Source: Oscillospiraceae bacterium (GTDB lineage: Bacteria > Bacillota > Clostridia > Oscillospirales > Oscillospiraceae). From it: a stretch of DNA of 49,216 bases. The stretch's first letter is position 1. Each line of letters starts with the position of its first letter. The notes under the pieces are model-generated. The model was not told the origin of the DNA. It saw nothing but the letters and a program-made list of their open reading frames with translations, and did no database searches. Position numbers and translations under genes: made by a program. Location of the stretch: contig JAISKH010000061.1 of assembly GCA_031261325.1 (NCBI GenBank), forward strand, positions 1-49,216, written 5' to 3'. Below, piece by piece: positions 41,017-49,216 of this stretch.

Positions 41017-41153
41017 TTTCTGTCTCTAAGCATATGCCTCATCAAGTTTAACACGAACCTTGGTAACAAGCAAGAACGGATTGGTTACATTTTACTACAA
41101 TTTGGATAAATTGAGACACATATTTTACAAATCACGCGCGCTGTGAACAGCAC

Positions 41154-41182
41154 TTGCGTTTAGGCGCGGTTTATCGTATAAT
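41154..41182 (+). promoter_or_regulatory. Promoter of the MATE gene
   Basis: TTGCGT (41154-41159) and TATAAT (41177-41182), spacer 17. Confidence 0.6.
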
Positions 41183-41190
41183 AACGATAA
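41171..41190. promoter_or_regulatory. Palindrome over the MATE -10
   Basis: TTATCGT and ACGATAA enclose 6 bases that contain most of the -10 hexamer. A dimeric repressor bound here would block polymerase. No regulator gene lies next to the exporter. Confidence 0.5.
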
Positions 41191-41226
41191 TTTGACTTCG
41201 GCGGAAAGAATATGGAGGCTTGGTAA

Positions 41227-42681
41227 GTGTTAACAAAACTCAAAACAATGTTAGGGACACAGGACATGACGGTCGGGAAACCTCTCAGCGTCATGATGCG
41301 GTTTGCCGTGCCGCTGCTAATCGGCAACATCGCGCAGCTCATGTACAACACGGCGGACGCAATCGTCGTCGGCAGAATGGTCAGTCCTATCGCGCTCGCC
41401 GCCGTCGGCGCGAGTTCGCCGATTCAGACGCTGTTCTTCGTGTTTTTCATGACGGTCGGAACGGGCGTTTCCGTCTCGGTGGCGCAGTACTTCGGTGCAA
41501 AGGAGCGAGACAAGCTGTCGCACACCGTCGGCACCGCGCTTACGCTGACGCTTATCGTCACGCTGTTCATCACTATTATCGGCATACCGTTGTCGCGCCC
41601 GATATTGGTGCTGACGAAGGTCACGGACCCCGACATGCTTCGGTTCGCGACGGATTATCTGTTGATTATGTTTATCGGTACAGTCGGACAGGGCTTCTAC
41701 AATATACTGTCGGGCATACTGCGCGGCATGGGCGAGTCTATCTTCCCGCTGTTCGTGCTGATTGGCACCGCGCTGCTCAATGTCGGGCTTGACCTGCTGT
41801 TTGTCGGTCCGCTCGGTATGGAGGTCGCGGGCGCGGCGCTCGCTACAATAATCTGCCAATATCTGTCGGCAATCGCGTGTTTCCTTCGTCTGCGCCAAAT
41901 GCGGAGCACGGTGGAACTGAATCGCAACACGATTCGCCCGCAGAAGCCGCTCGTCATGCAGATTATACGCATCGGCTTGCCGTCCGGTATTCAGCAGGGT
42001 ATCCTCTCAATGTCGTACATATTTGTGCAAGCTCTGATTAACAGCGTGGTGATTTTCGACGCGGTTACGGGTATCACGAGCAACACGCTATTCGCGGCGA
42101 TTAACGTCGCTATTTCAAAGGTTGACAATATCGCTATGCTGCCGAATCAGGCGTTTTCCATGGCGGGGAGCACGTTCGCGGGGCAGAATATCGGCGCGGG
42201 GCAACTTGACCGCGTAAAAAAAGGCTTTAAGATTATCCTGACGACCTCGCTGCTTGTGTCGGTCGCGCTTATCATTTTGATTTCAGTTTTCGGCGGCGAC
42301 TTGATGAAGCTGTTTATCGACATTACGAAGCCCGACGGTCCGCTGATAATAAGGTACGGCGTGCCTATGCAGCGAATTATGGTGTGGTGTTACCTCGCTA
42401 TGTCGTTGACGCAAGCTTCGAGCGGCGTTCTGCGCGGCGCGGGCGACACGTTCCCCGTCATGTGCTTCACGATAATCGGCACGGTGTTTATGCGTATGCC
42501 GATGGCGTACCTCATGGTGAACGCCGTCAAGAGCGAGACATTCCCCGTCGGCGACCCCGCCGGCGTGTATTGGTCGATGCTGATTTGCTTTACGCTTGTG
42601 GCTGCGGCTTGCGGCATTTACTACGCGACGGGCAGGTGGAAGAAGAAAGCGTTGGTAAAGGCTCGTGTAACGAGCGAGTAG
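41227..42681 (+). CDS. MATE family multidrug exporter
   Basis: 484 residues, GTG start with TGGAGG 8 bases before. Twelve membrane segments; the two halves repeat the pattern around MMRFAVPLLIGNIAQLMYN (about 20-38) and the second-half MLPNQAFSMAGSTFAGQNIG. It is closest to MepA/NorM-type exporters driven by Na+ or H+. Substrates unknown. Confidence 0.92.
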   Translation: MLTKLKTMLGTQDMTVGKPLSVMMRFAVPLLIGNIAQLMYNTADAIVVGRMVSPIALAAVGASSPIQTLFFVFFMTVGTGVSVSVAQYFGAKERDKLSHTVGTALTLTLIVTLFITIIGIPLSRPILVLTKVTDPDMLRFATDYLLIMFIGTVGQGFYNILSGILRGMGESIFPLFVLIGTALLNVGLDLLFVGPLGMEVAGAALATIICQYLSAIACFLRLRQMRSTVELNRNTIRPQKPLVMQIIRIGLPSGIQQGILSMSYIFVQALINSVVIFDAVTGITSNTLFAAINVAISKVDNIAMLPNQAFSMAGSTFAGQNIGAGQLDRVKKGFKIILTTSLLVSVALIILISVFGGDLMKLFIDITKPDGPLIIRYGVPMQRIMVWCYLAMSLTQASSGVLRGAGDTFPVMCFTIIGTVFMRMPMAYLMVNAVKSETFPVGDPAGVYWSMLICFTLVAAACGIYYATGRWKKKALVKARVTSE

Positions 42682-42735
42682 GTTGGAGGGCGCGTTTGTG
42701 GGCGTGTGGGCGCGACGATTGATAACGGCAAAAAT

Positions 42736-42768
42736 AATAGCGGCAGCGAGGTTTTCGCTGCCGCTATT
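42736..42768 (-). terminator. Terminator of the large surface-protein gene
   Basis: 14-bp arms AATAGCGGCAGCGA and complement around a 5-base loop. On the minus strand ATTATTTTT follows. It may also affect the MATE transcript, which ends 54 bases away. Confidence 0.8.
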
Positions 42769-42783
42769 GAATTCATGTTCGCG

Positions 42784-45700
42784 CTATTTGACCCGCCGCT
42801 TCACTAATGCGGCAATCGACGCGCCGCTCGCGATGAGCAACACCGCCAACAGTATGAAGCCCGTATCGCCTGTTTCCACCGGGTTCGTCGGATTCGCAGG
42901 GTTCGTCGGGACTTGCTCCGTCTCGGAGGGTGGTGCTGACGAGGTGGACGCGCCGGGCGTGCTTGTCGGTTCCGTCGGTGCTATCGGGGGAACCTCCGGT
43001 GTGGCGTTGGGTTCGTTGGGTTCGCCCGTCGGATTGTCGGTCGGCGCGGGAGTCGAGCCGTCCGACGGTTCGTCCGTCGGGTTCTCGTCAGGGCTTGAAG
43101 TCGGCGTCGGCGTTGGCGATTGTGACGGGTAATCTACGTCGCCTGCCCAATGCGCCGTAAGCGTAATTGCCCCAAAGGTTCCCAGCGGCACCGCGAGGTC
43201 TTTTATCTCCGTGACGACGGTCAAGCCGCCCGTTGCCGTCCAACCCGTGAAGTTGTGATTTGTCCGCGTCGGATTTGCGATGGAAAACGCGTCCTCCACG
43301 GTGTATGTCTGCGGGTTTTCGGGGTCATTCACTCCGCCGTCCAATATATAGGTAATGTTAAAGTCCGCCGCCGCCCAATGCGCCGTCAGCGCGATGTTTC
43401 CGAATGTACCCGCCGCAATCGCGAGGTTTTTCGTCTCTGCGGTGATGGTCAAGCCGCCCGTCGCTGTCCAACCCGTGAAGTTGTAGTTTGTCTTTGTCGG
43501 GTTTGCGATAGGTAGCGGGGTGACGTTTGCGGTATATATTGTGGGGTTTGCGCTGTTGTTCACGCCGCCGTCCAGATTATATGTAATGTCGTACTGCGTT
43601 GCGTCCCAATACGCCGTCAGCGTGACGTTTCCAATCCCGCCCTGCTTGATTGAATACGGCTCGGTCGGGTGGATTTGAATCGGGGTATACGGGAAATCCG
43701 AATACTCCGAGGTGTAGCCGATGAATGTATAGCCGTTTCGCGTGGGATTGCCGATTGGGAGCGGGAACGTGCTTAGCACATTATATGTTTCAGGGAAAGC
43801 ACTATCGGGCAGCGTTGGATTTGTTACGGGATATGCCGTCGAGTCGCTCCATATATAGTCAATATCATAGTCGATAACTTCCCATTGCGCGTAATATGTC
43901 GCGTTGCCGGAGGTGTGCGGTTCAGTAGTCGGAGTCGGACTCCAAACATCAAACTTGTAGCCCACTCGCACGGGTTTGACGGTAAAGGTTCTTGCGTCGT
44001 ACTCGAATGGCGCGGAACCGTAAGTACCTGAAGTGTTCGCCGGGACGTACTCGAACTTTCGCGGCAGAATATCAGGCGCAAGCCCTGTTGTGTCCCAGTC
44101 GCCGCCGTTCACGTCGAACGTCACGCTGAACACGCTCGGGTTCCACACGCCGTAGATTGTCGTGTCGGCGGTAATCGGCGTGTCGAAGTCATACTGCGCG
44201 TCGTTATCGCCCTCCGTAGCCGCTGGCGCGGCGGTGGGACTGGTGCTCCAACCGAAAAACCGGAAATTCTGCGGTATGAGCACACTCGGCTCTGTCGCTT
44301 TTCCGTTGTTCGGAACCGTTTGCGGCTGAACAGTATTGCCGTTGGTGTTTGCGAACGACACCGTCCAATGCTGCTCCCAATGCCCGTAGAGCGTCGTGTC
44401 CACGGTTACTGTGCCTGTGCCGAAGTTGAACTGCGTGCCGCTCGTTGGGTCGGTGAACCAGCCGAGGAATTTTTTATTGCCGTACTGCGGGTAGAGCGTT
44501 CCCGGTTTGAGCAAGTCCGGGTTCGGGTTTGCGGGACTTTCGCCCGCCAAAACGTATTGCGTAATGTTCCTGTCGCCCGTATAGTCGCTGTTTTGCACGA
44601 GGAACGTGACCTTTATGCCGTCCTCCCAACGGGCGTAGAGCGTTTTTGTGCGCGTCGTCGTATTGACGTTCCCCGTCGTGAGGGTTAGCGGGAACGTAAC
44701 GGGCGTAGTATCCAGCGCGGAGTTGCTCTCAAACCAGCCGAGGAACTTCTTCTGCCCGTACTCGGGGTAGAACGTCCCCGCCGTGAGCTTCGGCGTCGGG
44801 TCAACGACGTTGCCGCCCATCTCAACATACTGCGTCGCGGCTGTGCCCTCGACGCCGCTGTAGCTCGCGTTCGCGGACACGAAGTTCACCGCGTACTGAA
44901 TGGGGTCGTACACAAGCGTCAGTACGTTCGGCCCCGCGGTGAGCGTCAGTCCGCCGTTCGGGACGCAATGGCTGAATGTGTAGTTACCAATGCTTTTCAT
45001 GACCTGCGTCGGTTGACCCGCGCCGCCGTCCGCAACAATAATCGTGCCGCTCTCGTCCAGCTTCGTGCCGCTTGCGAGGGCGCCGATAAGGTCGGGCGCG
45101 ATTGTATTGCCCGAGCCGTCCTCATAATGCACGGTAACATTTGCGTCGCGCGGCTTTGTGTACAGAATGTTGATTACGTTTAAGCCCTGCTCAACCGTCA
45201 GCGTTCCGCCCGTTTGAACGCCGCTGACGTAATTCGTCGCGCCGCCCAAGTTCTTCGCCGTGGCTAGGTAGTTGTCAAGCTCGCCGTTCTTCGTGCCCGG
45301 CGACACATTATATTTATCGCCCACGGCGCGCGTCTTGTCCGTAAAGTACCCGATTCGGTTCGAGGGGTCAATCTTGTCAAAGTAATAGTTGATGACGACG
45401 ACGCTATCGCTCGTTGATTCCTTTGCCTCAATAAACCCTATCGGGAACTCGCCGACCTGACCCCAGTCGCAGGCGAACAGGTCGATTTCCCAGCGCAGGA
45501 TTTCAACACCGGCATACGCCGCCATTGCCGCGGTTATAATCGTACCCGTGTTGTCCTCGGGTGCCTGACACGGAAAGCCAACTCCCGATATATTGGGTCC
45601 ATAAGTATCATTCTTAACTCCGTTAAAATCGAAAATCCCTGTGGCTTGTCCCGTGCCGGAGTAAAAAGAGAAGTAACTCATAAAATTGCTGTCTGTTATT

Positions 45701-46236
45701 TCGTAATTTGTTAGGTCGCCGTCCGTCATGTCGTTTATTCCGTCCTTATTTTGGTCAATAAACGGATAGACGAAGCACATCATTTCGTTGTCTATGATAA
45801 CGGAATACTTAGCATCTATTTTATATTCCTTTCTCAGGTCATCAGAAATATTGCGGAAAGCGTAAAATGAAGTAGGGTCAAACCCCTCAGGTATGTCAAA
45901 CCAACCGTGGAAGCGTTGAATTTGCATACCGCTCGGTCCGAAATATGTCCAATCGGCTATTGTGCCGTTGGCTTTGTTCCAAATATTATCAAAACCCACC
46001 GTGTCCAGTACGATTGAGCCGAGTTGTGTCCAGTTCAGATTATGAAATTGGTCTGTCGGGACATATAGGCAACTCGATTTGACATTAGCCGTCCGCGCCG
46101 TCCAGTTGATAATCGGGGCAGTCAGCAACTCGGCTTTAGCCGACTTCGGCGCGAGCGCACCCAGTCCGATAATCAGGTTAAGTATAAGCGATGCAATAAG
46201 CAGCATGACGAGCGGTCTGCGTAAACGCTTTTCCAT
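42784..46236 (-). CDS. Large repeat-rich surface protein (MucBP and Listeria-Bacteroides repeats)
   Basis: 1150 residues from the ATG at 46236 (GGAGGG 8 bases before). A Sec signal (PLVMLLIASLILNLIIGLGA) precedes an N-terminal domain of about 300 residues (FHGWFDIPEGFDP, NKDGINDMTDGD) of unknown adhesin-like type. A MucBP-like unit follows (ANVTVHYEDGSGNTIAPD), then about seven InlB B-type/Flg_new repeats, recognisable by F.GW and LTAHWA or LYARWE endings. A Pro/Thr/Ser stalk and a sorting-signal-like end follow: NPVETGDTG, a hydrophobic helix, then KRRVK. The sorting pentapeptide is not LPXTG. Expression is from a promoter 260 bases upstream, with a tetranucleotide repeat in the leader. Confidence 0.88.
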   Translation of the reverse strand: MEKRLRRPLVMLLIASLILNLIIGLGALAPKSAKAELLTAPIINWTARTANVKSSCLYVPTDQFHNLNWTQLGSIVLDTVGFDNIWNKANGTIADWTYFGPSGMQIQRFHGWFDIPEGFDPTSFYAFRNISDDLRKEYKIDAKYSVIIDNEMMCFVYPFIDQNKDGINDMTDGDLTNYEITDSNFMSYFSFYSGTGQATGIFDFNGVKNDTYGPNISGVGFPCQAPEDNTGTIITAAMAAYAGVEILRWEIDLFACDWGQVGEFPIGFIEAKESTSDSVVVINYYFDKIDPSNRIGYFTDKTRAVGDKYNVSPGTKNGELDNYLATAKNLGGATNYVSGVQTGGTLTVEQGLNVINILYTKPRDANVTVHYEDGSGNTIAPDLIGALASGTKLDESGTIIVADGGAGQPTQVMKSIGNYTFSHCVPNGGLTLTAGPNVLTLVYDPIQYAVNFVSANASYSGVEGTAATQYVEMGGNVVDPTPKLTAGTFYPEYGQKKFLGWFESNSALDTTPVTFPLTLTTGNVNTTTRTKTLYARWEDGIKVTFLVQNSDYTGDRNITQYVLAGESPANPNPDLLKPGTLYPQYGNKKFLGWFTDPTSGTQFNFGTGTVTVDTTLYGHWEQHWTVSFANTNGNTVQPQTVPNNGKATEPSVLIPQNFRFFGWSTSPTAAPAATEGDNDAQYDFDTPITADTTIYGVWNPSVFSVTFDVNGGDWDTTGLAPDILPRKFEYVPANTSGTYGSAPFEYDARTFTVKPVRVGYKFDVWSPTPTTEPHTSGNATYYAQWEVIDYDIDYIWSDSTAYPVTNPTLPDSAFPETYNVLSTFPLPIGNPTRNGYTFIGYTSEYSDFPYTPIQIHPTEPYSIKQGGIGNVTLTAYWDATQYDITYNLDGGVNNSANPTIYTANVTPLPIANPTKTNYNFTGWTATGGLTITAETKNLAIAAGTFGNIALTAHWAAADFNITYILDGGVNDPENPQTYTVEDAFSIANPTRTNHNFTGWTATGGLTVVTEIKDLAVPLGTFGAITLTAHWAGDVDYPSQSPTPTPTSSPDENPTDEPSDGSTPAPTDNPTGEPNEPNATPEVPPIAPTEPTSTPGASTSSAPPSETEQVPTNPANPTNPVETGDTGFILLAVLLIASGASIAALVKRRVK
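43140..43595 (-). repeat. Two 228-bp direct repeats inside the surface-protein gene
   Basis: The last two 76-residue protein repeats are also alike in DNA: GTCAAGCCGCCCG recurs at 43220 and 43448, and GCCCAATGCGCCGT at 43145 and 43373, both 228 bases apart. The copies could recombine and change the number of repeats. Confidence 0.7.
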
Positions 46237-46273
46237 AAAATTTCCCTCCGATGTTTTATTTATAAATGCCGAA

Positions 46274-46308
46274 AGCGACTGTCCCCCAATCAATTAGGGG
46301 CAGTCGCT
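46274..46308 (-). promoter_or_regulatory. Leader hairpin upstream of the surface-protein ribosome site
   Basis: AGCGACTG and CAGTCGCT, extended by CCCC/GGGG with one bulged base, form a strong stem 26 bases before the ribosome site. TTTC follows it, so it could act as a weak terminator or protect the mRNA. Confidence 0.55.
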
Positions 46309-46355
46309 CATGCTGCGGTTCGCTTTTTGGGCGCGATAAAAAGACGGACTAACGC

Positions 46356-46434
<79 letters not shown>

Positions 46435-46496
46435 AAGATTGTTGCACAAATCGGCATGTTTGTAAAGTCCTTTCGACAATATTCTGGCATTTAATT

Positions 46497-46525
46497 ATTA
46501 TATACCGAAATTGTGTGTTTGTCAA
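46497..46525 (-). promoter_or_regulatory. Sigma-A promoter of the surface-protein gene
   Basis: TTGACA (46520-46525) and TATAAT (46497-46502) on the minus strand match consensus with a 17-base spacer. Transcription from about 46490 gives a leader of about 254 bases with the tetranucleotide repeat and a hairpin. Confidence 0.75.
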
Positions 46526-46534
46526 CCTTTAGCT

Positions 46535-47056
46535 TCACCAAAACAGACGCGCGGTTACGGCGGCTACTGTAAATCCCGTCAAATCCGCGATTAGTGCGGC
46601 GGGGATTGCGTAGCGGGTTTTGCGTATTTTCGCCGCGCCGAAGTAGACGGCGATTGTGTAAAACGTCGTCTCCGTCGAGCCGAGCATGATAGCCGCCGTG
46701 CGCCCAATGCGCGAATCCGCGCCGTATGTGACGATTAGCTCGCTGCCGACGGCGAGTGCGCCGCCGCCGCTTATCGGGCGGATTAGTATCAGCGGCGCGG
46801 TCTCCGGCGGGATTCCGACGAGATTAAAGAGCGGTGCGCACAGTCGCGCGAGCGCGTCCGTCGCTCCCGAGGCGCGCAGCATGTACACCGCCGTCAGCAG
46901 CGCGATTAGCGACGGCAGAATTTTCAGCATGACGCGCAAGCCGTCCGCCGCGCCGTCCGTGAGTGCGGCGAACACGTCCACGCGTCGGCGCAGTCCGATT
47001 AACGCGACGAGCGCGAGGATTGCGGGAATTACGAGCGCGAACAGCGTGTTCGTCAT
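46535..47056 (-). CDS. spmB: Spore maturation protein B
   Basis: 173 residues from the ATG at 47056, which overlaps the spmA stop by 4 bases. Membrane protein with the nucleoside-recognition Gate domain: AALTDGAADGLRVMLKILPSLI-type start (about 27-48) and LILIRPISGGGALAVGSEL, GSTETTFYTIAVYFGA. SpmA and SpmB are needed for normal spore core dehydration in Bacillus and Clostridium. The longer frame upstream is a shadow of spmA. Confidence 0.93.
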   Translation of the reverse strand: MTNTLFALVIPAILALVALIGLRRRVDVFAALTDGAADGLRVMLKILPSLIALLTAVYMLRASGATDALARLCAPLFNLVGIPPETAPLILIRPISGGGALAVGSELIVTYGADSRIGRTAAIMLGSTETTFYTIAVYFGAAKIRKTRYAIPAALIADLTGFTVAAVTARLFW

Positions 47057-47679
47057 CTTGCGCGCCCTAAGTTGTGCGCTTGCGTGGCGCGCCGCCGCCA
47101 TACTCGGCTCAATACTTTCGCCGCGAGAACGCCCATTGTCACGGACGCGGCGCTTGTAACCCATACCGCGGGCAAAATATCGAACGGCGCGGCGGCTCCC
47201 GCGGCGGCGCGGACTGCGGCGACGGTTGCGGGTATCAGTTGGATTGACGCGGTGTTTATGACAACGAGCATACACAGGTCGTCCGTCGCGACGTTTGTCG
47301 TGCCGCCGCCGACGGTTTTTGCCATTTCCTCCGCCGCTCGAATACCGAGCGGAGTCGCCGCGTTGCCGAGTCCGAGCAGATTGGCGGACACGTTCGCGGA
47401 AATGGCGCGCATCGCCTCCCCTGTTTTTGAAACGCTCGGGAACAGGCGCGACAGCAGCGGTCGGAACGCCGACGCGAGTTTGTCCGCAATGCCCGCGCGC
47501 TTCATGACCTCCATCACGCCCGACCACAGGCACGTTATCCCCAGAATTTCGATGCACAGCTTAACCGCCGCCGCAGAGCCTTCCGCCGCCGCCGCGCTGA
47601 CCTGCGTGATGTTGCCGCTGAACGCGCCGTATGCGAGGGAGAAACAGATTATGATTGTCCAAATCCACGCCATTGCCAT
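47053..47679 (-). CDS. spmA: Spore maturation protein A
   Basis: 208 residues, AGGAGG before the ATG at 47679. Membrane protein with a Gate domain: WIWTIIICFSLAYGAFSGNI at the start, LLGLGNAATPLGIRAAEEM and NVATDDLCMLVVINTASIQLIP, a family hallmark. It is co-transcribed with spmB. I found no clear sigma-E promoter upstream. Confidence 0.94.
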   Translation of the reverse strand: MAMAWIWTIIICFSLAYGAFSGNITQVSAAAAEGSAAAVKLCIEILGITCLWSGVMEVMKRAGIADKLASAFRPLLSRLFPSVSKTGEAMRAISANVSANLLGLGNAATPLGIRAAEEMAKTVGGGTTNVATDDLCMLVVINTASIQLIPATVAAVRAAAGAAAPFDILPAVWVTSAASVTMGVLAAKVLSRVWRRRATQAHNLGRAR

Positions 47680-47792
47680 AGGGTTTTCCTCCTAAACACG
47701 TCTTTTAGCTTACATTAAGTTACAAACCGTTTACAAGTTTCCTGTTTTTCTGATTTTTTCTACCATTTTTTACATTTGTCGCGGTAAAAGCA

Positions 47793-47821
47793 TTGACAAA
47801 CATTAGTTTGGGTGTTATAAT
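47793..47821 (+). promoter_or_regulatory. Sigma-A promoter of the abrB-like gene
   Basis: TTGACA (47793-47798) and TATAAT (47816-47821), spacer 17, exact consensus. Confidence 0.82.
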
Positions 47822-47868
47822 ACGTGCAGATTCCCGTGTATGGGAGTCTGAAAGGAAGCGTAGCATAC

Positions 47869-48096
47869 ATGAAATCGACAGGAATTGTAAGAAAGATTGA
47901 TGAACTCGGAAGAATCGTGGTGCCCATTGAGATTCGCCGCACATTGGGAATCGCGGAAAAGGATTCCTTGGAAATTTATGTGAACGGCAACATGATTATT
48001 CTAAAGAAATATATTGCCGAGCGTCCTGTTATCAGACGAAAGAAATATGTCTGCGCCGTTTGCCAGAAAGAGATTGACCCCGACACTATCTCTTAA
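47869..48096 (+). CDS. AbrB-family transition-state regulator
   Basis: 75 residues from the ATG at 47869 (AAAGGAAG before). The swapped-hairpin DNA-binding domain is KSTGIVRKIDELGRIVVPIE then IRRTLGIAEKDSLEIYV, almost identical in pattern to AbrB/Abh/SpoVT N-termini. The tail is short and ends with YVCAVCQKEI, a CxxC pair, instead of the longer oligomerisation domain. It probably represses genes for the shift out of growth; whether it is AbrB itself cannot be said. Confidence 0.88.
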   Translation: MKSTGIVRKIDELGRIVVPIEIRRTLGIAEKDSLEIYVNGNMIILKKYIAERPVIRRKKYVCAVCQKEIDPDTIS

Positions 48097-48151
48097 GCTG
48101 TCGCCGCAGCTTCGGCCGTGTTGTTACGGCTGATTTGTCATGATTATAAGA

Positions 48152-48178
48152 AGTCCGATACTCGGGCTTTTTTCTTTT
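48152..48178 (+). terminator. Terminator of the abrB-like gene
   Basis: AGTCCGA / TCGGGCT (7 pairs including one G-U) around TAC, followed by TTTTTTCTTTT. Confidence 0.75.
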
Positions 48179-48237
48179 ACCGAAAATTTGCGGGAATTTC
48201 AGCCCGCAAGTTTTTTCCGCGATTTGCAAAATTTGTG

Positions 48238-48266
48238 TGTCGAATTTGCACGAAATATGATACAAT
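48238..48266 (+). promoter_or_regulatory. Promoter of the last gene with a Spo0A-box-like -35
   Basis: TACAAT (48261-48266) lies 17 bases after TGTCGA (48238-48243). TGTCGAA (48238-48244) is the exact Spo0A box core, placed where Spo0A-activated sigma-A promoters have it. Confidence 0.45.
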
Positions 48267-48314
48267 AGCTAAGTAATCGAATCAGCTGTTTGTTATGTAG
48301 TTTAGGAGCGCGTC

Positions 48315-49216
48315 ATGTTAATTAAAAAATTTACAGCGTTAATTGCGCTGATACTTGTAGCCGCATTGTTTTTGTCCGCCTGTACGCCGCAGGGCGTGAC
48401 CGTCGCGCCCGAATCGGCGGCTCCGCCTAATCCTACGGCTTCGCCGACTCCGCCGCCTGTGGCGGTTACGCCCGCGCCGCCGACTGCCGCGCCGGAGCCG
48501 TCGTTCGTCATTTACGAATACGGCGAGCCGTCCGCCATTGTCGAGCAGGAGCACAGCTTTTTCAGCTGTTATTTGCTGTATCCGACGACGGGGCTTGCCG
48601 AGGTTGACGGGGTTATAAGCGGCTGGGCGCACGAGGTGTACGACAGCGCGCGGGCGGAAATTCTCGCTCTGCGCGAGACTGACCCGAGTGCCGAGGGTGA
48701 GATTAACGTGCAGTACAACGCGTATCGCGTGAGCGACAATTTTGTCAGCGTCGTTGAGTTCGTGTTTTACAGCCACTCGGGTTTGGCGCACCCGATTGAG
48801 CGCGTAAAGGTGTTCAATATTGATATTGCAAACGGCGCGCTCGTTGCGAACGACCGCGTGCTGTCCGTTGAGCGTCACGCGGAGGCACTTGCCCTGTTGC
48901 GCGGCAAAATCGTCGCGGAGCTGCCGCAATTGGACGAGGTGCTGGGCGATTTGCGCGACGATTGGTTGGATAATCTCGTCGTGACGCACGAGGGCGTTGA
49001 CGTTGTGCTTGCGCGCGGCGAGCATTTGCCATCCGTCGTCGGAACGCGGAGCTACACGCTGACGTTTGAGGAGTTGGGCGACGCTTTCGTGTTGCTGAAC
49101 GAGCCGCCGGAGCCGCAACCGAGCGCGACGCCCGAGCCTTCGCACGCGTTCTATCCCCCGCCGCAGATTTCCGTTCCGCCGAACCGCGAGCTTGACCCCG
49201 ACAAGCCGATGATTGC
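48315..49216 (+). CDS. Lipoprotein with PdaC-like domain, probably a polysaccharide deacetylase (cut by right edge)
   Basis: About 300 codons are visible, ATG at 48315 with TAGGAG 6 bases before. The signal peptide ends in lipobox LFLSAC (Cys at about residue 20), then a Pro/Ala/Thr linker. Residues about 65-250 (HSFFSCYLLYPTTGLAEVDG, then FVSVVEFVFYSHSGLAHP) follow the DUF4163/DUF3298 pattern found in PdaC and RsiV. After a second Pro-rich linker the visible end ELDPDKPMIA is the usual entry into a NodB deacetylase domain. That catalytic domain is beyond the window, so the enzyme call is inference. Confidence 0.7.
   Translation, partial: MLIKKFTALIALILVAALFLSACTPQGVTVAPESAAPPNPTASPTPPPVAVTPAPPTAAPEPSFVIYEYGEPSAIVEQEHSFFSCYLLYPTTGLAEVDGVISGWAHEVYDSARAEILALRETDPSAEGEINVQYNAYRVSDNFVSVVEFVFYSHSGLAHPIERVKVFNIDIANGALVANDRVLSVERHAEALALLRGKIVAELPQLDEVLGDLRDDWLDNLVVTHEGVDVVLARGEHLPSVVGTRSYTLTFEELGDAFVLLNEPPEPQPSATPEPSHAFYPPPQISVPPNRELDPDKPMI

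Noticed and set aside
46535..47557. 340-residue reading of spmB with a long Arg-rich N-terminus
   Set aside because: The extension lies in another frame of spmA; the real start is the ATG at 47056 overlapping the spmA stop.

Overview
The window looks like a chromosome segment of an anaerobic, endospore-forming, Gram-positive member of the Clostridia. The evidence is the forespore sigma-F operon spoIIAA-spoIIAB-sigF, a SpoIIQ-like LytM protein behind a sigma-F-type promoter, spmA-spmB, an AbrB-type regulator, a complete six-gene Rnf complex, a T-box leader on valS, lipobox signal peptides, S-layer homology domains and near-consensus sigma-A promoters with strong Shine-Dalgarno sites. Coding DNA is GC-rich at third positions and the short spacers are AT-rich. 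I see no phage, transposon, integrase or CRISPR array. The species cannot be named from sequence alone.

Layout. 1-4.2 kb: the start of a secreted protein that runs off the left edge, then the operon enoyl-CoA hydratase - aminotransferase - purB. 4.2-6.5 kb: the spoIIA operon, an XRE repressor and a divergent 57-residue membrane protein. 6.5-11 kb: valS with its T-box, an SLH-domain protein and tRNA-Leu(CAG). 11.1-18.9 kb: a redox and lipoprotein region with a D-2-hydroxyacid dehydrogenase, a large MoaF-like protein, a lipoprotein, an Old-Yellow-Enzyme/dienoyl-CoA-reductase type iron-sulfur flavoenzyme, a gene broken by an in-frame TGA, and a fumarate-reductase-like flavoprotein. 19-21.5 kb: an SmtB-like zinc/cadmium repressor and P1B-type ATPase with operator-like palindromes. 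21.5-22.4 kb: spoIIQ-like gene. 22.4-27.4 kb: rnfCDGEAB.

27.5-35.1 kb is a long minus-strand housekeeping cluster: a fumarase-alpha-like protein without its cluster cysteines, hpf, pyrH, frr, uppS, cdsA, dxr, rseP, ispG. It joins UMP synthesis, ribosome recycling and hibernation, isoprenoid precursors, undecaprenyl carrier, phospholipid activation and intramembrane proteolysis. 35.3-37.8 kb: nfo and metG. 37.8-41 kb: a probable exopolysaccharide or cell-wall acylation operon (DUF4358-like, MBOAT, DHHW/AlgX-like). 41.2-42.7 kb: a MATE exporter. 42.8-46.5 kb: a 1150-residue repeat-rich surface protein whose transcribed leader carries a 19.5-copy perfect tetranucleotide repeat, the strongest candidate for something unusual here. 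46.5-49.2 kb: spmAB, abrB-like and the 5' part of a PdaC-like polysaccharide deacetylase lipoprotein.

A recurring feature is an inverted repeat that covers the -10 of a promoter (4.1, 5.8, 41.2 kb, and probably 27.4 kb). In the first two cases the same hairpin also looks like the terminator of the gene upstream.
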